Below are positions 33,542 through 43,281 of a DNA stretch of 64,000 nucleotides, one piece after another (the first letter of the stretch is position 1; each line of letters begins with the position of its first letter). The stretch is from Hirsutella rhossiliensis (lineage: Eukaryota; Ascomycota; Sordariomycetes; Hypocreales; Ophiocordycipitaceae). The notes below the pieces were generated by a model. That model worked only from the letters and a program-made list of their open reading frames with translations, was not told the origin of the DNA and did no database searches. Where the stretch lies: contig NW_025408677.1 in assembly GCF_020360975.1 (NCBI RefSeq), forward strand, positions 2,170,001-2,234,000, in the 5' to 3' direction. A program made the translations under genes and the position numbers.

Positions 33542-35605
33542 CTATCGCGTCCCCGTCTCAACGTCGCTGGCTGCCTCACCTTGGCCGTCGCCCATCGCGC
33601 CCGGCTTCTTCTTCCTGGACCGGAAGAAGTCGCCGAGGGCATCGCTGACGCTCCGTGACATGCGCTGTCTTGGGTTCTCGTCATCCGAGTCTGCTGCGCT
33701 CGAGATCCGTGGTAGATGATCATCCGACACCAGCGCTGCGACCTGATCGTGCCCATGCCCGCCTTTGTCCTCTTCGTCGTGAAAGAATAGACTGGCGCGG
33801 ATGCTGGACCTAATGCGCTTTAAAGAAGTCCTCTTCCCCAATGCAATGTCGTGCCCTCCGAGAAAGGCGTCCTTGACGACCGTCGTCACCGTCGACGAGA
33901 GTGGGGATGGAGATATAAACGTCTTGGAGCGACGACGGCTCGAGGTCCGCGAGGCGCACGAGCTGGTCCGCGGCGTGACAGGTCGATCTGTATGTGGATG
34001 CGTCAAGCCCCTGGTGGGCGTTGGTGGAACCGAGTTGGCTGACGTCGAGGCCAGCGCAGGCACCATCATGGCCGAGTCGGCAGACAGCGTCCGCGTTCCA
34101 CGGGGCGCCGGCGCAGAATCAACATAGGATTCCCGCCAAGGGTTGCCGAGTAGCGGTGACGACTCTCCCTCGAGCAAGTCGGTAGGGCTCCCAGCAGCCC
34201 CCAATGGACCAAGTGACGGGATGTCGGCGTCATCCGGCGGCGACCCCGGCTTAGTTGCTTCGGCGAAACTGACCCGGGACAGCCTGCTAGATCTCCGGGA
34301 CTGAGACGGGGGCGTGGGCAAGTCTGGGACACGGCTCAAGCTGTTGGCTTCTTGTTGCGTCAAGCCAATTGTCTCCTCGACGCCCTCTTCATCCGACAAA
34401 AGATCGTCTGGATCTTCTTGCGGCTGCCTGCCAGTTGTAATGAGAAAGACGCCAAAAAAGGTCAACAGGCAGCCGCCGACGAACTTGACGGCCTGTTCGC
34501 CCGTCGTCTTCTCAAAGTCGCGATACAGGATTGCGCTGCCGAGGATGACACAGAGCGTGAAGAGGACGAATTGGATCGGGATGACCTGGGTCGAATCGAA
34601 GCGCTGCAGCGCCTTGTTGACGTAGCGAATCTGCATGACGGCAGTGACGAGAAGAATGAGTATGAGCACGTAGGTGACGGGCGTGGTAAAGGCCCTCCAC
34701 AGTGTCGAGGAGAGCATCGACGAGACGCCCTTGGTCGCCAATGCCGTGTAGCCACCTAGAATTTCCTTGTGAGCCTCCATACGCAGCTAATCCGGGAGAC
34801 GAGACGTACCAAAGAGACCGACGAGGCCGAGGTCGATGAGAATTGTGCGCTTGCCATACCTACCGCTCGCCCACATCAGGATGAGTATGAGGAGAGTCGT
34901 GACGCCCAGATAGATCTCAAACTCCATGGTCGTGATGGCCTCCCACACGTCGTGGGGCTCCAACTTTGTCTCTTCTTGGTTGGCGCTCAGAACGACCGTG
35001 ACGACGCCCGCGACGGCGATGACGACACCCCAAAAGTCTCGCCCGCGGAATTTCTCGTGGAACATGGCGGGAGCGATTATGCAGTTCGACACAAGGGCAA
35101 CAACGCCCAGGGGCGAGACAATGGACGCTGGAGCGAAGCCGTAGGCCAGGAAATTGCCCATCTCGCCGAGGGTGATGAGGATCTGGCCGAGCCACCAGTA
35201 CGGGGACTTGAGATATGTGGAGGCGACCTTGGCCTGCTCGTCGTCGTCGTCGTCGTCGCCGTCTGTGTTTGCGCTCGAGTGCTGCGAGGCAGCCAGCGGG
35301 AGGGTCTCGTCGTCTCCGTCATCGGCATGGCCGCCGATGGCTCCGTAGGACCCCGACTGGGTGCCGCTGCTCTGGGATCGCTTCAGGGCAGCGCGGGCCC
35401 GCTGGCGCACGCGCACGCGCTCTTTATTCAGCCTCGTGTGCGCGTACCTCTGGACATTGAGCGCCAGCGCGATGAGGATGTTGCCGACAATGGCCGTGAT
35501 GATGCCGATGAGAGACGACCAGTTTCGCAGGGCCTTGCCGGGGCTCTCAGGGGCGCCGGTCGCTGCCGGGGTTGACGGGCCGGCCGTGAAGGACGAGTGC
35601 ATCAT
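33542..35605 (-). CDS. NIPA-type (DUF803) membrane transporter, probable Mg2+ transport
   Basis: Multi-pass membrane protein of the drug/metabolite-transporter-like NIPA family, which in animals moves Mg2+. Exons 35605-34810 and 34755-33542 give 669 residues; the join makes FGGYTALATKG, a family signature. Hydrophobic segments include LIGIITAIVGNILIALALNV, SIVSPLGVVALVSNCIIAPA, FWGVVIAVAGVVTVVLSA, YVLILILLVTAVMQ, IPIQFVLFTLCVILGSAIL and FVGGCLLTFFGVFLITTG. A cytosolic insert with seven aspartates lies between the first and second segments, and a long Ser/Arg-rich C-terminal tail of about 260 residues has many potential phosphorylation sites. MM at 35605 is the first ATG in frame; upstream open frame relies on GTG. 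The exact ion is not shown by sequence. Confidence 0.87.
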
Positions 35606-36088
35606 GGCAGGGCGAGCGTCGTGGCCAGCCGACGCCGTCGAGGAGGAGGGCTTGCGAGAGGTTCGAGTGGGTAAAGGGCGGCGCACCTCGACTGGAGCTG
35701 TCTGGATCGTGGTATCATTGGGCTGAGGGCGTCAAGGGCAATGCGCAGCTTCCAGGCCCCGCAAATGGCCGCAACATGGCAGGCCCCCTTTAGAGGCGGA
35801 TTGGACGCAAAGACGAGTGATGTGCGCAAGCAGAGTGCGTGCTCATGGGAATGATGCGTCGCGTACGAAGTAAAATGCCCACAAAGAGGACTGATGATGA
35901 CGAGGTTGCAGTTCCGGCTTGCGAGGTCTCGGCTGCGCCACATTATTCAATGCTAACTGCTTGCGCCGCATGTCCCTCGCCACACCGGCTCGCCCTGCAA
36001 TCATCATCTCATCCGCCCTCACCAAGTAAGTTACAGCCATTGTTTCCACCATCAAAGCTTTCCTCTGAGCTTCCACACTCGGCGCGCC
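35606..36088. other. Divergent promoter, NIPA gene / conserved hypothetical
   Basis: Shared upstream region of 483 bases. No gene is seen; the frame from GTG at 35686 continues the NIPA frame upstream but has no ATG. Confidence 0.5.
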
Positions 36089-37174
36089 ATGGGCCGCGAA
36101 GGCCAGCCTACAGACAGCAACATCTTTGTCCGATTCAAACAGCACGTCGACTCCCACGTCGCCTCGGGCTTCCGCTCCCTGCTCGGGTTGACTTCGACGC
36201 CACCCCGCCAGGCCGCGACGATGCCTTTGGGCTCCGACTCGCCCCCGAGTCCTCCCTCCTCTTCATCCCGCACCATGGACGCCCAGGATATGCGGCGCGC
36301 TCATTGGGACTTGGACGTCTTCTCGCTCCTCTCCTCCGCCTCGTATTCTCCTCCAGCTCTCCGCCACCTCCCGCAGCCCGTCCCAAACGACCTGGCGCCC
36401 GGCATGGACTCGACTGTCTTCACCTTCGAGGACGCTTTTGAGGACTTGCTTGCTGCGTCTCAGGGCCAGCGTCTTCCGGATATCAATGCTCGGTATCAGC
36501 AAAGGAGGTTGCTTCGGCACATGTTTCCGACAGGGGAGCCTACTTGGTTCTGGATGCGCAGGTTGGAGTCGCAACGTCTGGTTCGAACTCCAAGCTGGGA
36601 GTCCTTTCCCCCAGCCTTGCTGCCAGACTGGGAAAACTTTCATCCAACTACAGACTGGTCTGAGCTGTGGCGCGCTGCAATCTCCGAGGATCGCCCCGAG
36701 CCGAGCCACAACGACTTCTTCCACGAACTAGGCAAACCATCCGGACCAGAGCGTGATGATGACTCTCCGCATCAATGGACCGGCTCTCGGGAGAGGCAGG
36801 TCCGACGACCGGCGCCAGACACATTTGACCATCTCTTCTCCTCCCTGTCCTCTGCTTTTGCCGAGAGTCAAACGTCATGGGATGCCTTCCTCAATGTCAT
36901 CATGACCCACGCTGCCCCAGGCGAGAAGTACCAGGACCCAGAACCCGCCGGCGGCACAAAGCAAGTCGAGACCCGCGACGAATACGTCGATCGCGCCGGC
37001 TACCTGCACAGCACCGTCACCCGTAGGACTCTGGACGAGCGTGGCAATGAGATCGGTCGCGAGACCTACGTTACAATGCGGCCGGCCGACGACGACCAGG
37101 GCGATGACGAAGACAGCGTCGAATTCGACGGTCAAGGATCCTCCAGCAAGAAGGCAGGCTGGTTTTGGAAATGA
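36089..37174 (+). CDS. Conserved fungal hypothetical protein
   Basis: A single exon of 361 residues. It begins MGREGQPTDSNIFVRFKQHV (a likely amphipathic helix) and contains tryptophan-rich patches (MFPTGEPTWFWMRRL; WESFPPALLPDWENFHPTTD; DWSELWRAAI). Near the end is a charged block, KQVETRDEYVDRAGYLHSTV then TRRTLDERGNEIGRETYVTM, and the product ends in GWFWK. The sequence has the look of a conserved filamentous-fungal family, but I know of no assigned function and see no catalytic motif, signal peptide or membrane segment. Confidence 0.8.
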   Translation: MGREGQPTDSNIFVRFKQHVDSHVASGFRSLLGLTSTPPRQAATMPLGSDSPPSPPSSSSRTMDAQDMRRAHWDLDVFSLLSSASYSPPALRHLPQPVPNDLAPGMDSTVFTFEDAFEDLLAASQGQRLPDINARYQQRRLLRHMFPTGEPTWFWMRRLESQRLVRTPSWESFPPALLPDWENFHPTTDWSELWRAAISEDRPEPSHNDFFHELGKPSGPERDDDSPHQWTGSRERQVRRPAPDTFDHLFSSLSSAFAESQTSWDAFLNVIMTHAAPGEKYQDPEPAGGTKQVETRDEYVDRAGYLHSTVTRRTLDERGNEIGRETYVTMRPADDDQGDDEDSVEFDGQGSSSKKAGWFWK

Positions 37175-37382
37175 GGACCCGTCAATCATCAAAGGTGAAG
37201 CTCTTGTTGCCAGAACAGACTCTCCACTCCATTCGCGCCCGCCGCAAGGGGCATTAGTCAGCTCAGCTGAGTCTGGCTACCAATAAGGATACAAGTCGAC
37301 TTCCTTTCTCGTCAACAGACTGAGCATCTTTGTAAATAATGTACTTATGACTGAATCACCACACGAATTTACTACATCTCGT

Positions 37383-39551
37383 CTACTTCTTGCCTCCGAC
37401 TCGCGCCTTATTCTTGCGCATGTGCCGCTTACGCGCAATCAAATTTTGCTTCAAGGTTTCCGTCTTGCCCCCAGCCTTGTCGTCCCGATCTTGTCTTTTG
37501 CCCTTTTCTTTCCCATCGGGTGCCTTGCCGCGTTGGCGCTTGCCATGACTGGCATCCTCCGAACCATCATCACTGTCCTCTGCCTCCTCAACCTCGGCCT
37601 TGGTCCTCTTGGCTTGAGCAGTTTGCGCCGACTTCTCCTCGGCCACACGTCTCCTCTGCACCACCTGTGCGTTTTCAATGGCAAATTCGGCAATGATTCG
37701 CTGCTTCCTCCCATTCTCGTCCTGCAGCTCGTGGCCGTTCAAGTACCGCATGCCCATTAGGGCCCAGTGGTGCGAGGTGTACTCGATGAACCCGTAGCCG
37801 CGACTCTTACCAGCCCCGCTCTTTTCAGGGACCTTGGACCCTTGGTTGCTCTCAAAGACAATCTTGGCCTGGCGAACGATGCCCTTTCCTTTGAGCTTTC
37901 TCTGCCTTTCCTTGTCTTTGACATCCTTGCCGTCTCTGGCGTTCTCCTCCTTGGACAGTGGCTGGCGTCGGCCTTCCTTGACGTCTTGGGCAAACCCGAC
38001 AATGGCCCTTCTCGCGAGCTCCTTGAGTTGCTTAGAGTCTAGATTGCGCGGGATGTTGCGGATCGCAAGTCGAGTTAGACTGAGATGCAAACTGGGGTTG
38101 CCCTGAACCATCTTTTTCCGCTGCGCCGAGCTCGCCTGTCTCATCTGGATCTCTGCCGGTGACAGCAAGTCGAAGAGTGGCGATCCGCCTCCAATGGCGC
38201 CCTCGGAGAGAAGGTACAGTCTCCTCTTGTCCTTTTCCCTTCTCTTCGAGAGCGAGTTCTCCGCAAGACTGTTGGCCTCCTCCTTATTGACGGCCTGAAC
38301 AACCTGAAGAAGTCGCCCGTCAAGAGTGTACATGCCGCTTGGGTCAGCGTTTTCGTCGACAAGAAGTGACTGTTTGGCTCCGGCTGCGGTTGGCTGAGAC
38401 CGAGGAGCCCCTTTGACGCACGACTTTGCGTCCGACTGCTTGAAGAAACACACGAAGCCTGTTCCAGCCGGCTTGTCGGTGACCTTGTCAATAACCACTC
38501 GAGCATACCGCACTCCCCCAAAGTGAGCAAAGAAGCTCTTGAGCTGCTCGTCTGTTGTAGTGAACGGCATGTTGCGAATGAAGACAGTCGACGAATTGTC
38601 CGTGACCCTTTGACGCGGTGTTTCGCGTTCCTTTTCGTTGCTCTCCGTCGCCGCATCTTCCTCTTCCTCAGCATCCGATTCTTCCTCGAGGTTCTGCATA
38701 TGATTCTTCAAAAAGTTTTGCAAATCGGCGTCCGCCTGAGCTTCCTTCCGCGGGGCCGTGGTAGCACCCTGTGGCGTGGAACCGGCTGACGCTTCACTTC
38801 CATCGATGGACTCGGCATCTTCCTTGTCGTCCTTTTTGTCATCGCCGTGACCCGTTTGGCGCTCCCATGTTTCTTTGTCAACGGCCCAATCAACCGCCAG
38901 GGTTCGACCATCAATCTCTTTCCCGTTGACAAGTTCCAGTGCCTTTTCCGCATTCTTCCTTCCACGAAGTGTAACGAAACCGAATCCTTTAAGCTTTCCC
39001 TTCGTCTGAGGGAGATCTGCAAACTTGACCTTGCCGAAACTCCTGAAGAGGTGGGACAGCTGCTCTGAGGTCTTGATACTCCACGGCAAGTTCCGGACTA
39101 TCAGCTTGGTGGCGGGTTGTTGGAATTCGGGCTTCCCAGGTTTCGTAAAAGGGGTGTCGCCCGCGGCCTTGTCCGCTTTGCGGTGTCGTGGTTCTGCAAC
39201 GTCGACACGAATGCATCTGCCGTCCCACTGAGACTTGTCCAGCTTCTTCTGCGCCTCTGCGGCATCTTCCGCGTCGGCAAAGGTAACAAAGCCGTAGCCT
39301 CGGGAATCCTTGGTCTTTTGATCACGGACCACAACAGCGTGCTTGATTGGGAAATGCTGGGAAAAGAAGTCGGCAAGGGTCTCGTTTGTGGTGGCAGGCG
39401 GCAGCGAGCGAACAAAGAGAGACCTCTTTTCGTCCACCTTGGCCCTCTTCGTCTGCTGGGCCGACCCGGTCTCCAGATCCTCAAGCGCATTGGAAACGGC
39501 GTCCTCCACTTCCGAGTGTTGCCTCTTCCGCTTGGTCTTGGAGGCGGTCAT
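37383..39551 (-). CDS. NOP4: Nucleolar RNA-binding protein Nop4 (RBM28 family)
   Basis: Four-RRM nucleolar protein needed for 60S pre-rRNA processing. It is a single exon of 722 residues. RRM1 begins SLFVRSLPP (about 44) with GYGFVTF; RRM2 begins KLIVRNLPWS (about 149) with GFGFVTL; RRM3 begins TVFIRNMPFT (about 322) with GTGFVCF; RRM4 begins RLAIRNIPRN (about 490) with GYGFIEY. An acidic linker separates RRM2 and RRM3. The C-terminus is strongly basic with KRHMRKNKARVGGKK, fitting nucleolar targeting. It is divergent from YCG1 across 331 bases. Confidence 0.95.
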   Translation of the reverse strand: MTASKTKRKRQHSEVEDAVSNALEDLETGSAQQTKRAKVDEKRSLFVRSLPPATTNETLADFFSQHFPIKHAVVVRDQKTKDSRGYGFVTFADAEDAAEAQKKLDKSQWDGRCIRVDVAEPRHRKADKAAGDTPFTKPGKPEFQQPATKLIVRNLPWSIKTSEQLSHLFRSFGKVKFADLPQTKGKLKGFGFVTLRGRKNAEKALELVNGKEIDGRTLAVDWAVDKETWERQTGHGDDKKDDKEDAESIDGSEASAGSTPQGATTAPRKEAQADADLQNFLKNHMQNLEEESDAEEEEDAATESNEKERETPRQRVTDNSSTVFIRNMPFTTTDEQLKSFFAHFGGVRYARVVIDKVTDKPAGTGFVCFFKQSDAKSCVKGAPRSQPTAAGAKQSLLVDENADPSGMYTLDGRLLQVVQAVNKEEANSLAENSLSKRREKDKRRLYLLSEGAIGGGSPLFDLLSPAEIQMRQASSAQRKKMVQGNPSLHLSLTRLAIRNIPRNLDSKQLKELARRAIVGFAQDVKEGRRQPLSKEENARDGKDVKDKERQRKLKGKGIVRQAKIVFESNQGSKVPEKSGAGKSRGYGFIEYTSHHWALMGMRYLNGHELQDENGRKQRIIAEFAIENAQVVQRRRVAEEKSAQTAQAKRTKAEVEEAEDSDDGSEDASHGKRQRGKAPDGKEKGKRQDRDDKAGGKTETLKQNLIARKRHMRKNKARVGGKK

Positions 39552-39882
39552 GGCTGCTGCAGCAATCCGTTTTAGCCACCGTCAGTGTAGCGTTGTGTGG
39601 TCACAGTGGTGTGGCAGTAGATCCAATTCGCAGCTTTCCTTGGCTGGGGGGAAAGAAAAAAACCACTGACGCCGAGCTGCGATAAGAAAGAAGAGATCCT
39701 CGTCTGTATCTAATCCCACGTGATGTGTGGGGCTGATTATAGACAGAGCACTATTCCGCAAAGGGAACATTGTTGACTTGTGACCCGCAAGCGCAACGCG
39801 TGCTGTCTTGGGCACTTAACACAAACAAAAAAAAGCACCGTCACCACTTGAACCAACTAACAAACAGTCACTCGACTCGACC
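39552..39882. promoter_or_regulatory. Compact bidirectional promoter NOP4 / YCG1
   Basis: A 331-base shared upstream region. It contains CACGTG at 39717-39722 and ACGCGT at 39796-39801, the latter 82 bases from the YCG1 start. A purine-rich A/G tract lies at about 39650-39700. Both hexamers are common by chance, so assignment is tentative. Confidence 0.4.
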
Positions 39883-42800
39883 ATGCCTGCAAGAGCCTCA
39901 ACGCGGTCGACGAGGACGTCAGCGGCGGTTTCCAGGAAACCGTCGACCGCTGCCTTGGGCTCCCGCGCATCCGCCACGTCTCGCGCCTCGTCGTCGGCTG
40001 TCGAATACGTCGACACACCAAGCAGCGCCTTGCGAACACAGACATGCGCCGTGTTCCGCGACGCGCAAAGGACGACTGCGACCCACCGCAAACTCGCAAT
40101 CAATCTCCGCAAGATACACGAGTCCTGCTGCTATGAACCGACAAGCAAGAGCAGCACCCCGTCGAGCGAGTTTGACGAGGCTACATTCAACAAGGAGTTT
40201 GTGCGCTGCGTGTTGAGGATCATGCCTGTGCGCAAGGCCGAGAGCGTCGGCGAGAGGTCCATTCGCTTCGTTGGTTTCTATCTTCGGCACGCCAACGACA
40301 AGGACATTGAGATTCTCGGCGAGGCCGAGGCGGACGCAAGTATGATGCCTGAAACCCCAAGCTCGCGCCTCACATCGGAGCTCCTCGAGGCAATCCTGCC
40401 TTGCATGACAGCAAAGGACAAGTTTGTCAGATTCAGGTCCACGCAACTCGTCTCCCACGTCATCAACTCCCTGGACGCCATTGACGACGACCTCTTCCAA
40501 AAACTTCGACACGGACTGCTCAAGCGGATACGCGACAGGGAAGCAATGGTTCGCTCCCAGGCCGTCCTGGGCCTAGGTCGCTTGGCCGGCAACCAGTCAG
40601 AAGGATGCGCCAACACGGAAGGCAGCGATGACGATGAGGCGACCGACTTGTTGGGGAAACTACTCGACGTCATGCAAAACGACCCGAGCGCCGATGTGCG
40701 ACGGTCGCTTCTAATCAATCTCCCTATCCTTCCCAACACTCTTCCCTACTTGCTTGAGCGAGCCAGAGATCAGGACCCAGCAACGCGAAGGGCCGTCTAC
40801 TCGCGCTTGCTCCCGGCTCTGGGCGATTTCCGCCATCTGTCCTTGTCCATGCGGGAGAAGCTCCTTCGATGGGGCCTTCGAGACCGTGATGAGAACGTCC
40901 GCAAGGCCGCTGGCAGACTGTTTAGGGAGCGGTGGATCGCCGACTGTGCCGGTACCCAAGAAGAGGGGCAAGCCCCCGAACCGGTGCCTCCGAGCTTCGA
41001 CGGTCTCTTGGAGCTGTTGGAGAGAATCGACGTCGTCAACTCTGGCGTTGAGAACGGCGTTGCCCTGGAGGCGATGAAAGGTCTCTGGGAGGGCCGCCCA
41101 GACTACCGCGAGGCCGTCACTCTGGACGACAACTTTTGGGAAACTCTTTCTGCCGAGTCCGTCTTCATGGCCCGGAGCTTCAACGACTTCTGCCGCAACG
41201 AGGGCAACGGCAGATACGAGGCACTGGTGGAGGAAAAAATGCCAGAAGTCACCAAGCTCGCCTTCTACCTGGAACGCTATATGCAGGTCCTTGTTGAGGC
41301 CCTTAAGAGGGTGGCTCAGCAGGACGACGACGAAGAGGACACCGTCGAGCAAGAGTTCATCGTCGAGCAGCTGCTGTACATTGCCCTGACACTCGACTAC
41401 TCGGACGAAGTCGGCCGCCGCAAGATGTTCACCCTTCTCCGACAGTCGCTGTCAATTCCCGAGCTTCCCGATGACGTGACCAAGCTCACTGTCGAGGCAC
41501 TGCAGTACATCTGTGCTCCGGACGCGGCCGGGGAGCGCGAGTTCTGCGGCGTTGTCTTGGAGTCTGTGGCTGATGTCCACGACACCATTGTCGATGACCC
41601 GCCGGCCGACGATGTCGAGGACAGCTTCCACTCTGCAAAGTCGGAGGTGAGCCACGGAAGCGCTGCAGCAGGCGAAGAGAAGCGCAGCACTGGCGCGGGG
41701 ACGGACGAGGAAGGCGCTCGTGAGAAGGCTGTTAGGGAAATCGTCGTCAACATGAAGTGTCTTCACATCGTCCAGTGCATGCTCACCCACGTGGCAGGCA
41801 ACCTCAAGGACAACGCGGATCTGGTCTCCATGCTCAACAACCTCGTGGTCCCTGCCGTGCGGAGCCATGAAGCGCCCGTCCGCGAAAGAGGCTTGGTCAG
41901 CCTGGGACTCTGTGCATTGCTGGACAGATCGCTGGCGGAGGAGAACTTGGGCCTCTTCATCCACTTCTTCAACAAGGGGCACACGGCCCTGCAGATTACG
42001 GCACTGCACATATTGACGGACATCCTCAACGTCCACGGGGCGCAGTTGCTGTCGTCGACGCCCGCCTTGCTCAAGGTCTATGTCAAAGCCGTCAAGGGCG
42101 GCGCAAAGGCACCGGAGGTCCAAGCCGCGGCCACGATAGCGGCGTCCAAGCTGCTCCTCGGGCGTGTTGTCAGTGATGAGGAGACGTGCGAGGAGCTGCT
42201 CAAGTCGCTCGTCGTGGCCTACTTTGACCCTTCTTCCGCGTCCAACCAGACCGTCAGACAGGCGTTGAACTACTTCCTCCCTGTGTTTTGCTACTCTCGC
42301 GCGGCGAACCAGGATCTTATGCGGGCCATTGCTCTTCAAGCCCTTCACTCGCTCCTGAACCTGCGCGAGGGCTTGGAAGATGACGACGTCGACGTCGAGG
42401 AGGACATGGTCAGCATGACGACAATCGGCGCCTGCCTGGTCGACTGGACCGATCCTCGAAAGTGCTACAGCTTGGGCGTTCAGCTGGATGCGGAGAAGAA
42501 GAACGTCAACGGCGATGTCCACCTGGACTTTGGCCGTGACATCCTGGAAAGGCTGCGGTCCAACATTAGCAGTAAGTCGCACAACGACCGTTGATGCACA
42601 CGAGAGCTCATGCTGACGATGGCGCAGAGGATGAGAAGAAGCTGGTTGCCGGGCTCCTCGGCAAACTCCACGTCTCCCCCGGCTCGTCCGAGGACAAGAT
42701 CCGCGAGCTCTACGCACAAGTCACCGAGGCCGTGGACGAGGGTCTGCTCTCCGACGCGACCAGCCGCAACGCTCTTTACAAGGTGCACGTCAGCCTAGGC

Positions 42801-43034
42801 AAGGTCGTCAACAGCCTCGACGAGCAGCTGCAGCCCCTGAACCGGCGTGCCAGCCGCAGCGCGTCTGTAATTCTGGAGCGACAGCCGGCCGAGGACAAGA
42901 CGGTCGTTGAGGAGCCGAGGATCAAGGAAGAGCACGAGGACAGCAACGAGGCGACGGCTGTCCCCAAGGAGAAGGACTCGCTCGTGGACGACTTGCTGTC
43001 CGACGGCGAGGACACCAAAATGATGGATGCTTGA
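39883..43034 (+). CDS. YCG1: Condensin complex subunit Ycg1/Cnd3 (CAP-G)
   Basis: HEAT-repeat subunit of condensin, which compacts and segregates mitotic chromosomes. Exons 39883-42571 and 42628-43034 give 1031 residues; the join reads NISKDEKKLVAGLLGKL. The N-terminal HEAT repeats show EFVRCVLRIMPVRKAESVGE, DKFVRFRSTQLVSHVINSLD and the repeated DR(D/E)xxVRxxA helices (RDREAMVRSQAVLGLGRLA; RDRDENVRKAAGRLF). The Cnd3 C-terminal region includes MKCLHIVQCMLTHV and EAPVRERGLVSLGLCALLD. An acidic tail follows (DLLSDGEDTKMMDA). It converges with LAS21, with 247 bases between. Confidence 0.95.
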
Positions 43035-43281
43035 GCCGATCGTTACTGTTACGAGTCACGTCTTGGTTGCCATGTTCTGTATGATTGATGTCAAGGTTTT
43101 ATGGATAAGCCGGTATTCAAGATGAATGTGCTGCACACGTCTTTGGGGGCCCCTGTGGTTATGAACTGGTCTTTACTCTGCCCCGTTTTACGGAATGAAT
43201 CAACCGCGAAATATGATTGTCTTTTTCTGTACGTCGCCTGTCGCATTCGATGTCCGCGTGTAAGTCGAGGCGGCAGAGGCG

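Noticed and set aside
33542..35686. Start of the NIPA gene at 35686
   Set aside because: That position is GTG; the first ATG in frame is at 35605.
41452..42717. A 421-codon minus-strand open frame inside YCG1
   Set aside because: Shadow of the GC-rich condensin gene; no domain, and the plus-strand gene is certain.
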